From NCBI RefSeq assembly GCF_052113205.1, contig NZ_JBFRCU010000009.1, positions 1 through 64,000 on the forward strand: DNA of 64,000 bases. The letters run 5' to 3'. The notes under the pieces are model-generated. The model was not told where the DNA came from, did no database searches, and was given only the letters and a program-made list of their open reading frames with translations. The position numbers and the translations under genes are program-made. This document shows, piece after piece, positions 8,499 through 16,827 of this stretch. This DNA comes from Inquilinus sp052113205 (GTDB lineage: Bacteria; Pseudomonadota; Alphaproteobacteria; DSM-16000; Inquilinaceae). Every line of letters starts with the position of its first letter. Position 1 is the stretch's first letter.

Positions 8499-9389
8499 CT
8501 AATCCCTCCAGCGCAGCGCATGGATGAGCGCTGCCAAGGCCGGCGGGGTGTGCCGCCGGCTGGGGTAATAGAGATAGAAGCCCGGAAAGGGCGGACACCA
8601 ATCCTCGAGGGCCCGCACCAGACGGCCGGAGGCGACGAGGTCCGCCACCTGATAGTCGAACAGGATCGCGATCCCGAGCCCCCTCAGGGCGGCATCGAGC
8701 GAGAGGTCCGAGTCGTTCGAGATGAAGCTGCCCTGCACCCGGACCGACAATTCCCGGCCGTCGCGCTCGAATTCCCAGGCATAGAGTCCTCCGGCATGGC
8801 CACTGCGATAGTTGATGCAGGTATGGGCGGCCAGATCATGCGGGGTTTCCGGCCTCGGGCGCCGGGCGAAATAGGACGGTGATCCGACCACCGCCATGCT
8901 GATCTCGGGCGAGATGCGCACGGCGATCATGTCCTGGTCGATGCTTTCGCCCAGCCGCACGCCCGCGTCGAACCGGCCGGCGACGATGTCGGTGAAGCTG
9001 TCGTCGCTGACCACCTCCACCGCTATGTCGGGATAGGCAGGCAGGAACTGCGCAAGCGCGGTCATGACGAAGCCGGCGGCGGGTTTGGGTACGCTGATCC
9101 GCAAGCTGCCCGACGGGGTGTCCCGCAATTCGCTGAGCGAGGCCAGGCCGGCCTCGATGTCCGCCAGAGCCGGCCGCAGCATCCGCAGCAGGCGCTGGCC
9201 GGCATCCGTCGGCGCGACGCTGCGTGTCGTCCGGGCCAGGAGGCGCAGGCCGAGCCGCCGCTCGAGGGCGTTCATGGCATGGCTCAAAGCCGGTTGCGAC
9301 ATGCCCAGTTTCGCTGCGGCGCGCGTGAAGCTGCCCTCATCCGCGACGATCTGGAAGGCCGCAAGGTCGTTCAGCTGGTTCCGTTCCAT
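8499..9389 (-). CDS. LysR-family transcriptional regulator
   Basis: 296 aa with the N-terminal LysR helix-turn-helix (residues 1-60: AFQIVADEGSFTRAAAKLGMSQPALSHAMNALE) and a periplasmic-binding-like effector domain to the C-terminus. It is divergent from the molybdenum hydroxylase/SDR genes at 9671-13299, the classical arrangement for a regulator activating the neighbouring catabolic genes in response to their substrate. A T-N11-A dyad 3 bases upstream of its start suggests autoregulation. The effector is not predictable. Confidence 0.92.
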   Translation of the reverse strand: MERNQLNDLAAFQIVADEGSFTRAAAKLGMSQPALSHAMNALERRLGLRLLARTTRSVAPTDAGQRLLRMLRPALADIEAGLASLSELRDTPSGSLRISVPKPAAGFVMTALAQFLPAYPDIAVEVVSDDSFTDIVAGRFDAGVRLGESIDQDMIAVRISPEISMAVVGSPSYFARRPRPETPHDLAAHTCINYRSGHAGGLYAWEFERDGRELSVRVQGSFISNDSDLSLDAALRGLGIAILFDYQVADLVASGRLVRALEDWCPPFPGFYLYYPSRRHTPPALAALIHALRWRD

Positions 9390-9391
9390 TC

Positions 9392-9406
9392 ATGCAGATA
9401 CTGCAT
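9392..9406. promoter_or_regulatory. LysR box (T-N11-A dyad)
   Basis: ATGCAG-ATA-CTGCAT has perfect 6-bp arms and fits the LysR T-N11-A rule. It lies between the divergent LysR gene and the 2Fe-2S/molybdenum hydroxylase genes, 3 bases from the LysR ATG. Confidence 0.6.
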
Positions 9407-9670
9407 AGAAACGAGCCGCATTGCACTTGAATCACTTTGCTGCTCGGGCGCAGCGCAGCTCCTGCCCGCAATTTCGGCCGGGATTGATGCATCCGGTGAA
9501 TAGACCCTATTGCGAGCCGCCGGCTAATCGGCAGATAGCGATCGTCGTAGCCTGCAGTGATCCAACAGGGATGGTGCGGACCTTCCGGATCCGCTGATCG
9601 GGTCGGCGGGTCCCGGACTCTGCGTCCTCGATCGGCTGGCAACGCCACCTCAGTCAGTCGCGAGGATAGT

Positions 9671-10144
9671 ATGGTGCAGCTTGTTGTGAACGGCCGTGAG
9701 CACACGGTCGATGTCGACCCGGCCACGCCGATCCTTTGGGCCCTGCGCGATACGCTGGGCATGACCGGCACCAAGTTCGGCTGCGGCGCGGCTCTGTGCG
9801 GGGCCTGCACGGTGCATCTGGACGGCGAGGCCATCCGGTCCTGCAGCACGCCGGTGTCGGAGGCCGGGGGCAGGAAGATCACCACCATCGAGGCCGTCGC
9901 CGAGGGAGCTGACGGCATCGGCGCCGCGGTTCATGCGGCCTGGGTCAAGCATGACGTCGCCCAATGCGGCTACTGCCAGAGCGGCCAGATCATGAGCGCG
10001 ACCGCCTTTCTCAGATCATTACCCAGCGGCGCGCGGCCGGCCGCCGCCGACATCGATGCCGCCATGTCCGGCAACATCTGCCGCTGCGGCACATATGCCC
10101 GCATCCGTGCGGCCGTCGCCGACGCCGCCAGCACGCTCGCCTGA
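9671..10144 (+). CDS. 2Fe-2S subunit of a xanthine-dehydrogenase-family molybdenum hydroxylase (IorA-like)
   Basis: 157-aa electron-transfer subunit. The N-terminal plant-type ferredoxin cluster is GCGAALCGACTVHLDG followed by a fourth Cys (RSCST). The C-terminal second cluster uses CGYCQSGQ and NICRCGTY. This is the layout of small subunits of isoquinoline 1-oxidoreductase and periplasmic aldehyde oxidases. ATG 9671 follows GAGGATAGT; an in-frame upstream ATG has no such site. The catalytic subunit starts 10 bases after its stop. No separate FAD subunit is present, as usual for this two-subunit type. Confidence 0.92.
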   Translation: MVQLVVNGREHTVDVDPATPILWALRDTLGMTGTKFGCGAALCGACTVHLDGEAIRSCSTPVSEAGGRKITTIEAVAEGADGIGAAVHAAWVKHDVAQCGYCQSGQIMSATAFLRSLPSGARPAAADIDAAMSGNICRCGTYARIRAAVADAASTLA

Positions 10145-10154
10145 AGGAGCCGCC

Positions 10155-12398
10155 ATGTTGCACGATATCGACCCCGGCGAGCTGCCGCGCGCGCTTCAGC
10201 ATCTGATGAGCCGCGGAGAGCGCGCGCCCAAGGCGCTGCCGCGCCGCAGCTTCCTCAAGCTGGCCGGTGCCGGCGGGCTGGCACTCGGTGTGTTTCCTCA
10301 CCTCGCGATGGCCCAGGCGGGCGCGGCAGGCCAGGCCGCCAACGCCCTCAAGCCGACGCAGCAGCCCTCTGCCTTCGTGCAGATCGCCGGCAATGGCGAG
10401 GTCACCGTGACCATCAACCGGCTGGAGTTTGGACAGGGCGTCAACACCGCCCTGCCGATGATCCTGGCCGAGGAGCTCGACGCCGATTGGAGCCTGGTGC
10501 GCAGCCAACACGGCACGAATGACGCCGCCTATGTCGATCCGATCTTCGGCATCCACCTGACCGGCGGTTCCAACACGATCAAGAACAGCTTCACCCAGTA
10601 TCGCGAGCTCGGCGCACGGGCTCGGGCCATGCTGCTCGCCGCCGCGGCAGCGCGCTGGAACGTCGACATCGTCACGTTGCGCACGCAGGCCGGCACCGTG
10701 CTCGGGCCCGGCGACCGCAAGGCCGGCTATGGCGAGCTGGCCGAGGCCGCCATGGCGCTGCCCGTGCCCGAGACCGTCGCGCTGAAGGACCCCAGGGACT
10801 TCCGCATCATCGGCCGTCCCACGCCGCGCCTGGATGCGCCGGCGAAGAGCAGCGGGCGGCAGGATTTCGGCATCGATATGCGCCTGCCCGGTCAGCTCAC
10901 CGCCGTGGTGGCGCGCCCGCCGGTGTTCGGCGCCCGTCTGGCCGCGGTGGACGACAGTGCGGCCCGTGCGGTCAGGGGCGTCAAAGCGGTCCTGCGCGTG
11001 CCGCTGGACGGTGGCGCTGAAGGCGTGGCCGTGGTGGCCGAGGGCTACTGGCAGGCCACGCAGGGCCGGGAGGCGCTGACGCTGGAATGGGACACGTCGG
11101 CTGTCGAGAAGGTCGACAGCGAGAAGCAGCTTGCCCAGTACCGCGAACTGGCCGATCGCCCCGGGCCGCGCAAATTCGACGCCGACATGGCGCCGCTGGC
11201 CCCCGCGCCCCTGAAGCTCGATACCGAGTTCGTGTTTCCCTACCTTGCCCACGCAGCCATGGAACCGCTGAACTGCACGGTTCGGCTGTCCGACGATCGT
11301 GCCGAGATCTGGATGGGCAGCCAAAGCGCCGGGCTCGATGCCGGCGCTGCCGCGACCGCGCTCGGCCTCGAGCCGGATCAGGTCGTGGTCCACGTGCAGA
11401 TGGCGGGCGGCGGCTTCGGCCGGCGCTTATCCAGCACCAACGATGTCGCGGTCGAGGCCTGCACGATCGCCAAGGCGGCGCGTGCAGCGGGACTGGATGC
11501 ACCGGTGCGCACGCTGTGGAGCCGCGAAGACGACATGAGGGGCGGCTTCTACCGACCCATGCACCTGCATCGTGCGCGTATCGGCTTCGACGACAAAGGC
11601 AAGGTTCTGGCCTGGGATCATGTCATCGTCGGCCAGTCCATCCTGGCCGGGACCGTGTTCGCTGCTTTCCAGATCAAGGACGGTATCGACGCCACGGCCA
11701 CGGAAGGCATGCGCGATCCCTATCCGCTGCCGATGCGTCTGACGGTGCACCATCCCAAGCTCAACGTGCCGGTGCTCTGGTGGCGCAGCGTCGGCTCCAC
11801 CCACGCCGCCTTCGTGATGGAGACTCTGCTCGACGAGATCGCCCGGGCGACGCGGCAGGACCCGGTCGCCTATCGCATGCAGCTCTTCGGCGACGATCAC
11901 CCGCGCCATCGCGCCGCCTTGCAGCTGGCGGTGGACAAGAGCGGCTACGGCAAGGCGCCCCTGCCGGCCGGCCGCGCCTGGGGCGTCGCCGTCCATGAGT
12001 CTTTCGAGTCGGTGGTCGCCTATGTGGTCGAAGCCTCGGTGCAGGACGGCCAGCCGACACTGCACCGCGTCACCGCCGGTATACACTGCAACCTGGCGGT
12101 CAATCCGCGCACCATCGAAGCGCAGGTCCAGGGTGCCGCCATCATGGGTCTGTCGATGTGCCTGGCCGGTTCGGCCATCACCCTCAAAGACGGCGTCGTC
12201 GAACAGGGCAATTTCGGCGACTACACGGTGGCCCGGATCACCGACGTGCCCGAATTCGATGTGAACATCGTGCCCAGCGCCGAGCCGCCGACGGGCATGG
12301 GCGAGCCCGGCCTGCCGCCGCTGGCGCCCGCCTTCGCCAATGCCATCGCGCAGCTCACCGGCAAGCCGCTGCGCCAGCTGCCCTTCAACCTCGCCTGA
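10155..12398 (+). CDS. Tat-exported molybdopterin-binding catalytic subunit (isoquinoline 1-oxidoreductase beta / aldehyde oxidase type)
   Basis: 747 aa. A twin-arginine signal (RRSFLKLAGAGGLALGVFP, around residues 30-48, ending in AMAQA) predicts export of the folded enzyme with its small subunit. MGSQSAGLDAGAAATALGL and QMAGGGFGRR are cofactor-domain motifs. GMGEPGLPPLAPAFANAI near the C-terminus carries the catalytic Glu of the family. GGAG 6 bases before ATG supports the start. The reaction is hydroxylation of an N-heterocycle or oxidation of an aldehyde; the sequence does not decide which. No cytochrome c partner gene is adjacent. Confidence 0.9.
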   Translation: MLHDIDPGELPRALQHLMSRGERAPKALPRRSFLKLAGAGGLALGVFPHLAMAQAGAAGQAANALKPTQQPSAFVQIAGNGEVTVTINRLEFGQGVNTALPMILAEELDADWSLVRSQHGTNDAAYVDPIFGIHLTGGSNTIKNSFTQYRELGARARAMLLAAAAARWNVDIVTLRTQAGTVLGPGDRKAGYGELAEAAMALPVPETVALKDPRDFRIIGRPTPRLDAPAKSSGRQDFGIDMRLPGQLTAVVARPPVFGARLAAVDDSAARAVRGVKAVLRVPLDGGAEGVAVVAEGYWQATQGREALTLEWDTSAVEKVDSEKQLAQYRELADRPGPRKFDADMAPLAPAPLKLDTEFVFPYLAHAAMEPLNCTVRLSDDRAEIWMGSQSAGLDAGAAATALGLEPDQVVVHVQMAGGGFGRRLSSTNDVAVEACTIAKAARAAGLDAPVRTLWSREDDMRGGFYRPMHLHRARIGFDDKGKVLAWDHVIVGQSILAGTVFAAFQIKDGIDATATEGMRDPYPLPMRLTVHHPKLNVPVLWWRSVGSTHAAFVMETLLDEIARATRQDPVAYRMQLFGDDHPRHRAALQLAVDKSGYGKAPLPAGRAWGVAVHESFESVVAYVVEASVQDGQPTLHRVTAGIHCNLAVNPRTIEAQVQGAAIMGLSMCLAGSAITLKDGVVEQGNFGDYTVARITDVPEFDVNIVPSAEPPTGMGEPGLPPLAPAFANAIAQLTGKPLRQLPFNLA

Positions 12399-12462
12399 GA
12401 CGCCACGACGGCAAGGCAGTTCGAGCGCGAAGCGCGCACCCGACCCATGAGAGGAATTCAAG

Positions 12463-13299
12463 GTGAGTAAAGTCTGGTTCATCACCGGTGCCGGCAGCGG
12501 CATTGGCGCTGCGACGGCACGGGCCGCCGTGAAGGCCGGCGACCGTGTGGTCGCGACGGGTCGCAATCTCGACAAGGTCCGCCGCGCGCTTGCCGACCTC
12601 GTCGGCGACAGCGTCGCTTTCGTCGCATTGGATGTGAGCAGCGAGACGCAGTCGCAGGCGGCGGTCGAAGCGGCCGTCACCGCATTCGGCCGCATCGACG
12701 TCCTGGTCAACAACGCCGGCTACAGCCTGCTCGGCAATTTCGAGGAATTGACCACCGAAGACATCCAGAGCCTGATGGCGACGAATTTCTACGGCGTCAT
12801 GTTCGCGATGCGGGCAGTCCTCCCGGTCATGCGCAAGCAGCGGTCCGGCCGCATCATCAACATCAGCTCGCTCGCCGGTGTCATCGGCTTCAAGCATTGC
12901 GGAGCTTACAGCGCCGCCAAATTCGCGGTCGAGGGCCTGTCGCAGGCGGCGGCCCAGGAGGTCGAGCCGTTCGGCATCCGGATCACGACGGTCGCGCCCG
13001 GCTTCTTCCGCACGGATCTGCTCGATCCCGCCAACGTGACATACGCCGAAGGCTCGATCGACGACTACGCCGCGGAAGGTGCGGCGGAGGATATGTGGTC
13101 GGGCTATCACGGCAGCCAGCAGGGCGATCCCGCGAAGCTCGGCGAGGTCCTCGTGACGATCGCCGCCATGGCCGATCCGCCGAAGCAGTTTCTGGCCGGC
13201 AGCGATGCCGTGGCCGCATTCAAGCCCGTCATCGAGGCTCGCCTCGAAGAGCTGCGCTCATTCGAGGCGCTGTCCCGTTCGACCGACGGCTCGTTCTGA
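12463..13299 (+). CDS. Short-chain dehydrogenase/reductase (classical SDR)
   Basis: 278-aa cytosolic NAD(P)-dependent oxidoreductase. TGAGSGIGAATARA at residues 8-21 is the nucleotide-binding TGxxxGxG motif, NNAG follows near residue 85, and YSAAK near residue 150 is the catalytic YxxxK. The GTG start follows GAGAGGAA. It lies 64 bases after the molybdenum hydroxylase on the same strand and probably forms one LysR-controlled unit. It may act on a carbonyl or alcohol in the same pathway. The substrate is unknown. Confidence 0.9.
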   Translation: MSKVWFITGAGSGIGAATARAAVKAGDRVVATGRNLDKVRRALADLVGDSVAFVALDVSSETQSQAAVEAAVTAFGRIDVLVNNAGYSLLGNFEELTTEDIQSLMATNFYGVMFAMRAVLPVMRKQRSGRIINISSLAGVIGFKHCGAYSAAKFAVEGLSQAAAQEVEPFGIRITTVAPGFFRTDLLDPANVTYAEGSIDDYAAEGAAEDMWSGYHGSQQGDPAKLGEVLVTIAAMADPPKQFLAGSDAVAAFKPVIEARLEELRSFEALSRSTDGSF

Positions 13300-13329
13300 G
13301 CTTTCACACGCGTACACTTTGGGGTCGAC

Positions 13330-13899
13330 TCAGCTCTGTTGCTCATAAAGGAGCACGCGGTTTGCCGGGAGAAGCTGGTCGAAGCAGTCGAAATCCCGGA
13401 TATTGCGCGTCAGAACCGTCCATCCGCGTTCGAGCGCCTGAAGGTAGAGTCTCGCATCGTTCAGCAGGAGTGGCCGTTCGCTTCGCTCGACGCCGAGAAG
13501 GCGCGATACCAGGCCGGCAAGCATCCCGGCTTCACCCGTCGCGGTCTCTGAGGGTGCCGAGAGGCGATGGGGCGGAATGTCGTCGATCGTGCGTCGTATC
13601 TCGCGCAACACTGCCTTTGTGCCGGAATGCGCTGGATCGAGGCGTCCGAACAGATGCGTTATCTCCGCGAGGCAGACGGTCGAGTGATTGACGACCCGCG
13701 CTTCCAGCAGTTCATCGACGCTCGCCGGCGTGCGGCCCTGTAAAACATCGATGTAAACGCAGGTGTCGAGCAGCAATTCCGCGCCCGCCGAGGCTGGTGC
13801 CTCGACCACTGGCAAGTCGTCGATCGAGCGGCGCCGGATCGCATTCGCCGTGCGCTGCGGCTTGATCCGCCGCAGGGAGCGCGCGAGATCAAAGCTCAA
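13330..13899 (-). CDS. PIN-domain (VapC-type) toxin
   Basis: Predicted Mg-dependent ribonuclease toxin of 189 aa. PIN acidic residues are visible: Asp45 in LLLDTCVYID, Glu79 in CLAEITHLF, Asp148 in LLNDARLYL and Asp169 in TRNIRDFDCF. No ATG suits the start; the TTG at 13899 gives a protein overlapping the antitoxin end by 11 bases, so translation is probably coupled. An N-terminal extension of about 40 basic residues before the PIN fold is longer than in typical VapC. The start is uncertain; the family call is solid. Confidence 0.82.
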   Translation of the reverse strand: MSFDLARSLRRIKPQRTANAIRRRSIDDLPVVEAPASAGAELLLDTCVYIDVLQGRTPASVDELLEARVVNHSTVCLAEITHLFGRLDPAHSGTKAVLREIRRTIDDIPPHRLSAPSETATGEAGMLAGLVSRLLGVERSERPLLLNDARLYLQALERGWTVLTRNIRDFDCFDQLLPANRVLLYEQQS

Positions 13900-14179
13900 G
13901 GTCGATGTCTTGCGCGATCCGGCCCTTGCGCCGGACGAGCTTCGTGCCGAAGTCGTCTTCGAGCGCGACCTTCGCCAAAGCGTATTCGAGCAACTCGGTG
14001 TCGGAGGAGATCCCCGACTTCTTCTTCGCGGCCGCAACCAGATCGCGGCGAATGCGCCCGCCGATTCGGCTGTTCTCACCGCCGAGCAATCCGAGCTGGC
14101 GCGCTGTGTCCATGACGACACGGCGCCGGAGGCTCGGTTGAACCGGCGTATCGAGCATGTCTGGAGTCGGCTTCAACAT
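13889..14179 (-). CDS. Antitoxin partner of the PIN toxin (VapB-like, DNA-binding)
   Basis: 96 aa, small and basic in the first half, directly upstream of and overlapping the PIN toxin gene, which is the standard antitoxin position. The end KVALEDDFGTKLVRRKGRIAQDI suits a toxin-neutralising tail. AAGGAG sits 7 bases before the ATG. The N-terminal family (RHH or AbrB) cannot be named from sequence alone. An inverted repeat just upstream is the probable operator for autoregulation. Confidence 0.75.
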   Translation of the reverse strand: MLKPTPDMLDTPVQPSLRRRVVMDTARQLGLLGGENSRIGGRIRRDLVAAAKKKSGISSDTELLEYALAKVALEDDFGTKLVRRKGRIAQDIDLEL

Positions 14180-14192
14180 GGCAAGGCTCCTT

Positions 14193-14220
14193 GTTGGACA
14201 GAATAGAGATTCTGGCCAAC
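14193..14220. promoter_or_regulatory. Inverted repeat upstream of the toxin-antitoxin pair
   Basis: GTTGGACAGAAT and ATTCTGGCCAAC are 12-base arms matching at 11 of 12 positions, separated by 4 bases. The dyad starts 13 bases upstream of the antitoxin ATG, the usual place for a toxin-antitoxin operator. It overlaps the likely promoter. Confidence 0.65.
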
Positions 14221-14340
14221 AGGCTCAACATCCTTTGCAACAATGATCAGGGCAGAAGGTGGCCGTCCGCCGTCTGGGCCAGCAGCCGGACAGCAGCTAG
14301 CCCTCACGGTGCATCCTGCGCTGCCTCGGCACATCCCCAT

Positions 14341-14430
14341 ACCGTCATTGCGAGGAGGCGAAGCCGACGAAGCAATCCATGATTCCGCTCTCGCGGCCCT
14401 GGATTGCTTCGCTGCGCTCGCAATGACGGT
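14341..14430. repeat. Palindromic interspersed repeat (CGTCATTGCGAG family, inverted orientation)
   Basis: Outer arms ACCGTCATTGCGAG and CTCGCAATGACGGT, and inner arms CGAAGCAATCCA and TGGATTGCTTCG, give a nearly full-length cruciform. It is the inverted-orientation copy of the elements at 17656 and 53166. It lies in the 300-base space between the antitoxin and the riboswitch, where no gene is seen. Confidence 0.85.
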
Positions 14431-14519
14431 GTGGGTTGGAGAGGGGAAGCTAGAGGGCAGAACCGATGGAACCTCCGCCTCGATTGACCGGCTCTCGGCG
14501 TCGCTGATACACATCGCGA

Positions 14520-14720
14520 CGACGGTTCCCCTAGGGGATCAAAAGGGAACACGGTGGCGCCCCCGATCTAAGGTGAGGGGGCGGAATCCGTGGCTGCCCC
14601 CGCAACTGTCAGCGGATCGCCGAGCGTCCTCGTGGCCCCTCAAGGGCCATGCCACTGCCCGCGCGCGGGTGGGAAGGCAGGCGCGAAGCCATGATCCGCG
14701 AGCCAGGAGACCTGCCGTCG
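14520..14720 (+). promoter_or_regulatory. Cobalamin (AdoCbl) riboswitch
   Basis: The conserved core is present in order: AAAAGGGAACACGGTG, then AATCCGTGGCTGCCCCCGCA, GCCACTG, GGGAAGGC, and the B12 box AGCCAGGAGACCTGCC at 14701-14716. Closing helix P1 forms between 14520-14525 (CGACGG) and 14715-14720 (CCGTCG). A GC-rich hairpin at about 14735-14756 abuts the AGGAGG of the next gene, so control may be by hiding the ribosome site. High cobalamin should repress the importer downstream. Confidence 0.93.
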
Positions 14721-14767
14721 CAGCGCAACCCGTTTCCCGGGCGGGGTGGCCCGGGCAGGAGGTTTTC

Positions 14768-15796
14768 GTGGCGGCATTCCGGTCTTTCTCTTCGCATGTC
14801 CTGGCCCTGGCCGGGCTTCTCGTCCTGTCGCCGGCGGCCTGGGCCGACCCGACGCAGTATCCGCTGACCATCCGCAACTGCGGCGTCGACATCACCGTCG
14901 CCAAGGCGCCGCGGCGCGCCGTGTCGATCGGGCAGAGCAGCACCGAGATCCTGCTGTCGCTCGGCCTGGCCGACCGCATCGTCGGCACCGCCGTCTGGTT
15001 CGGCCCGGTGCTGCCGGCCTATGAGGCGGCGAACGCCAGGATCCCGCGCCTGGCCGACAACGACCCCAGCTTCGAATCCGTGGTCGGCAAGGAGCCGGAG
15101 CTGGTGACGGCCCAGTTCGAATGGCATGTCGGGCCGCAGGGTTCGGTCGGCACCCGCGAGCAGTTCGCCGGCCTCGGCATCCCGACCTACATCTCGCCGG
15201 CCGATTGCGTCGAGAAGGACAATTCCGGCGGCGGCGACGGCGTGCGCAAGCAGCTGTTCAGCATGGACCTCGTCTATCAGGAGGTCCGCGACCTGGCGCG
15301 GATCTTCGACGTCGCCGACCGCGGCGAGGCGCTGGTCGCCGACCTGCGGCAGCGCGAGGCCGCGGCCATCGCCTCGGTGGCGGGCGCCCGGCTCGACAAT
15401 GTGCCGATGGTGTTCTGGTTCTCCAGCAAGGAGGTCGCGGGCGAGGCCTTCGTCGCCGGCAAGAACGGCGTGCCCGCCTGGATCCTGCAGCAGCTCGGTG
15501 CCCGCAACGTCATCACCACCGAGGAGGAGTGGCCGCTGGTGAGCTGGGAGCGCATCGCCGCCGCCAACCCCGCGATCATCGTGATGGCGGAGATGAGCCG
15601 CCGCCGCTACGCCGCCGACGACACCGCGGTGAAGCTGACCTTCCTCGCCACCGACCCGGTCACCAGCCGGCTCGAGGCGGTCAAGGACAAGCGCATCGTG
15701 GTGATGGACGTGCAGGCGATGCAGCCCNCGATCCGCGCCGTCGACGGCATCGAGGCGGTGGCCCGCGGCATCAAGAGCTTCGGGCTCGGGGGATGA
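14768..15796 (+). CDS. Periplasmic substrate-binding protein of a B12-regulated FecCD-type ABC importer (BtuF-like)
   Basis: 342 aa with a signal peptide (hydrophobic core HVLALAGLLVLSP, cleavage near AWA-DP) and a Fe/B12-type binding fold. SIGQSSTEILLSLGLADRIV is the usual N-lobe segment of this family. AGGAGG 5 bases before GTG 14768 fixes the start. It follows the cobalamin riboswitch, which argues for cobalamin, cobinamide or a cobalt-related ligand. One residue is unresolved (base 15728). Its stop overlaps the permease start (ATGA). Confidence 0.88.
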   Translation: MAAFRSFSSHVLALAGLLVLSPAAWADPTQYPLTIRNCGVDITVAKAPRRAVSIGQSSTEILLSLGLADRIVGTAVWFGPVLPAYEAANARIPRLADNDPSFESVVGKEPELVTAQFEWHVGPQGSVGTREQFAGLGIPTYISPADCVEKDNSGGGDGVRKQLFSMDLVYQEVRDLARIFDVADRGEALVADLRQREAAAIASVAGARLDNVPMVFWFSSKEVAGEAFVAGKNGVPAWILQQLGARNVITTEEEWPLVSWERIAAANPAIIVMAEMSRRRYAADDTAVKLTFLATDPVTSRLEAVKDKRIVVMDVQAMQPXIRAVDGIEAVARGIKSFGLGG

Positions 15797-16827
15797 GGCC
15801 GCTGCTCGGCGACGGCTGGGGCGTCCGCGCCCTGCTGGCCGTGCTGTCCCTGGCGGCGCTGGTCGCGGCCATCGCCCTGGCCGTGTCGATCGGCGAGATG
15901 GCGATCCCGCTGGCCACCACGGTCCAGGCGCTGGCCAACCGGCTGTTCGGCGCCGGCTTCGCGCTCAGCCCGATCCAGGAAGGCGTGATCTGGGACTACC
16001 GGCTCAGCCGGGCCCTGGTCGCGGCCTGCTGCGGCGCCGCGCTGGCCCTGTCCGGCGCGATCCTGCAGGCGCTGCTGCGCAACCCGCTGGCCGAGCCCTA
16101 TGTCCTCGGCATCTCCGCCGGGGCGTCGACCGGCGCCGTCGCGGTGATGATCGCGGGCTTCGGCGGCGGCGCCATCTCGCTGTCCGGCGGCGCCTTCATC
16201 GGCGCCGTCCTGGCCTTCGTCCTGGTGTCGCTGCTGGCGGCCGGAGTCGGCGGCGGCATCGACCGCGTGATCCTGGCCGGCGTCGCCGGGTCGCAGCTGT
16301 TCAACGCCCTGACCTCCACCATCGTCACCACCTCGGCCAATGCCGAGCAGGCGCGCGGCGTGATGTTCTGGCTGCTCGGCAGCCTCGGCGGGGTGCGCTG
16401 GCCGGATGTGCAGGTCGCGGTGCCGGTCGCGGCGATCGGCTTCGTCCTGTGCATCCTGCACGCCCGCGCGCTCGACGCCTTCACCTTCGGGGCCGACGCC
16501 GCCGCCTCGCTCGGCATCGCCGTCACCCGGGTGCGCGTGGTGCTGTTCGCGGCCACCGCGGCGATGACGGCGACCATGGTCAGCATCGTCGGATCGGTGG
16601 GGTTCGTCGGCCTCGTCATCCCCCATGCCGCGCGCTTCCTGGTCGGGCCGGGCCACGCCAGGCTGCTGCCGGCCACGGCGATGATCGGCGCCATCTTCAT
16701 GGTGCTGGCCGACATCGTCTCCCGCATCATCATCCCGCAGCAGATCCTGCCGATCGGCGTGGTCACCGCCCTGTTCGGCGCGCCGGCCTTCGCCGTGCTG
16801 CTCTATCGGGCGAGGCGGGCGGCATGA
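15793..16827 (+). CDS. FecCD-family ABC permease (BtuC-like)
   Basis: 344-aa inner-membrane protein with about ten hydrophobic segments. The family signature region RNPLAEPYVLGISAGASTGA and the C-terminal GSVGFVGLVIPHAAR (the coupling-loop region of BtuC/FhuB) are clear. The ATG overlaps the preceding stop by 4 bases and its own stop overlaps the ATPase start, a tightly coupled three-gene operon under the cobalamin riboswitch. Predicted to form a homodimeric channel. Confidence 0.92.
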   Translation: MRPLLGDGWGVRALLAVLSLAALVAAIALAVSIGEMAIPLATTVQALANRLFGAGFALSPIQEGVIWDYRLSRALVAACCGAALALSGAILQALLRNPLAEPYVLGISAGASTGAVAVMIAGFGGGAISLSGGAFIGAVLAFVLVSLLAAGVGGGIDRVILAGVAGSQLFNALTSTIVTTSANAEQARGVMFWLLGSLGGVRWPDVQVAVPVAAIGFVLCILHARALDAFTFGADAAASLGIAVTRVRVVLFAATAAMTATMVSIVGSVGFVGLVIPHAARFLVGPGHARLLPATAMIGAIFMVLADIVSRIIIPQQILPIGVVTALFGAPAFAVLLYRARRAA

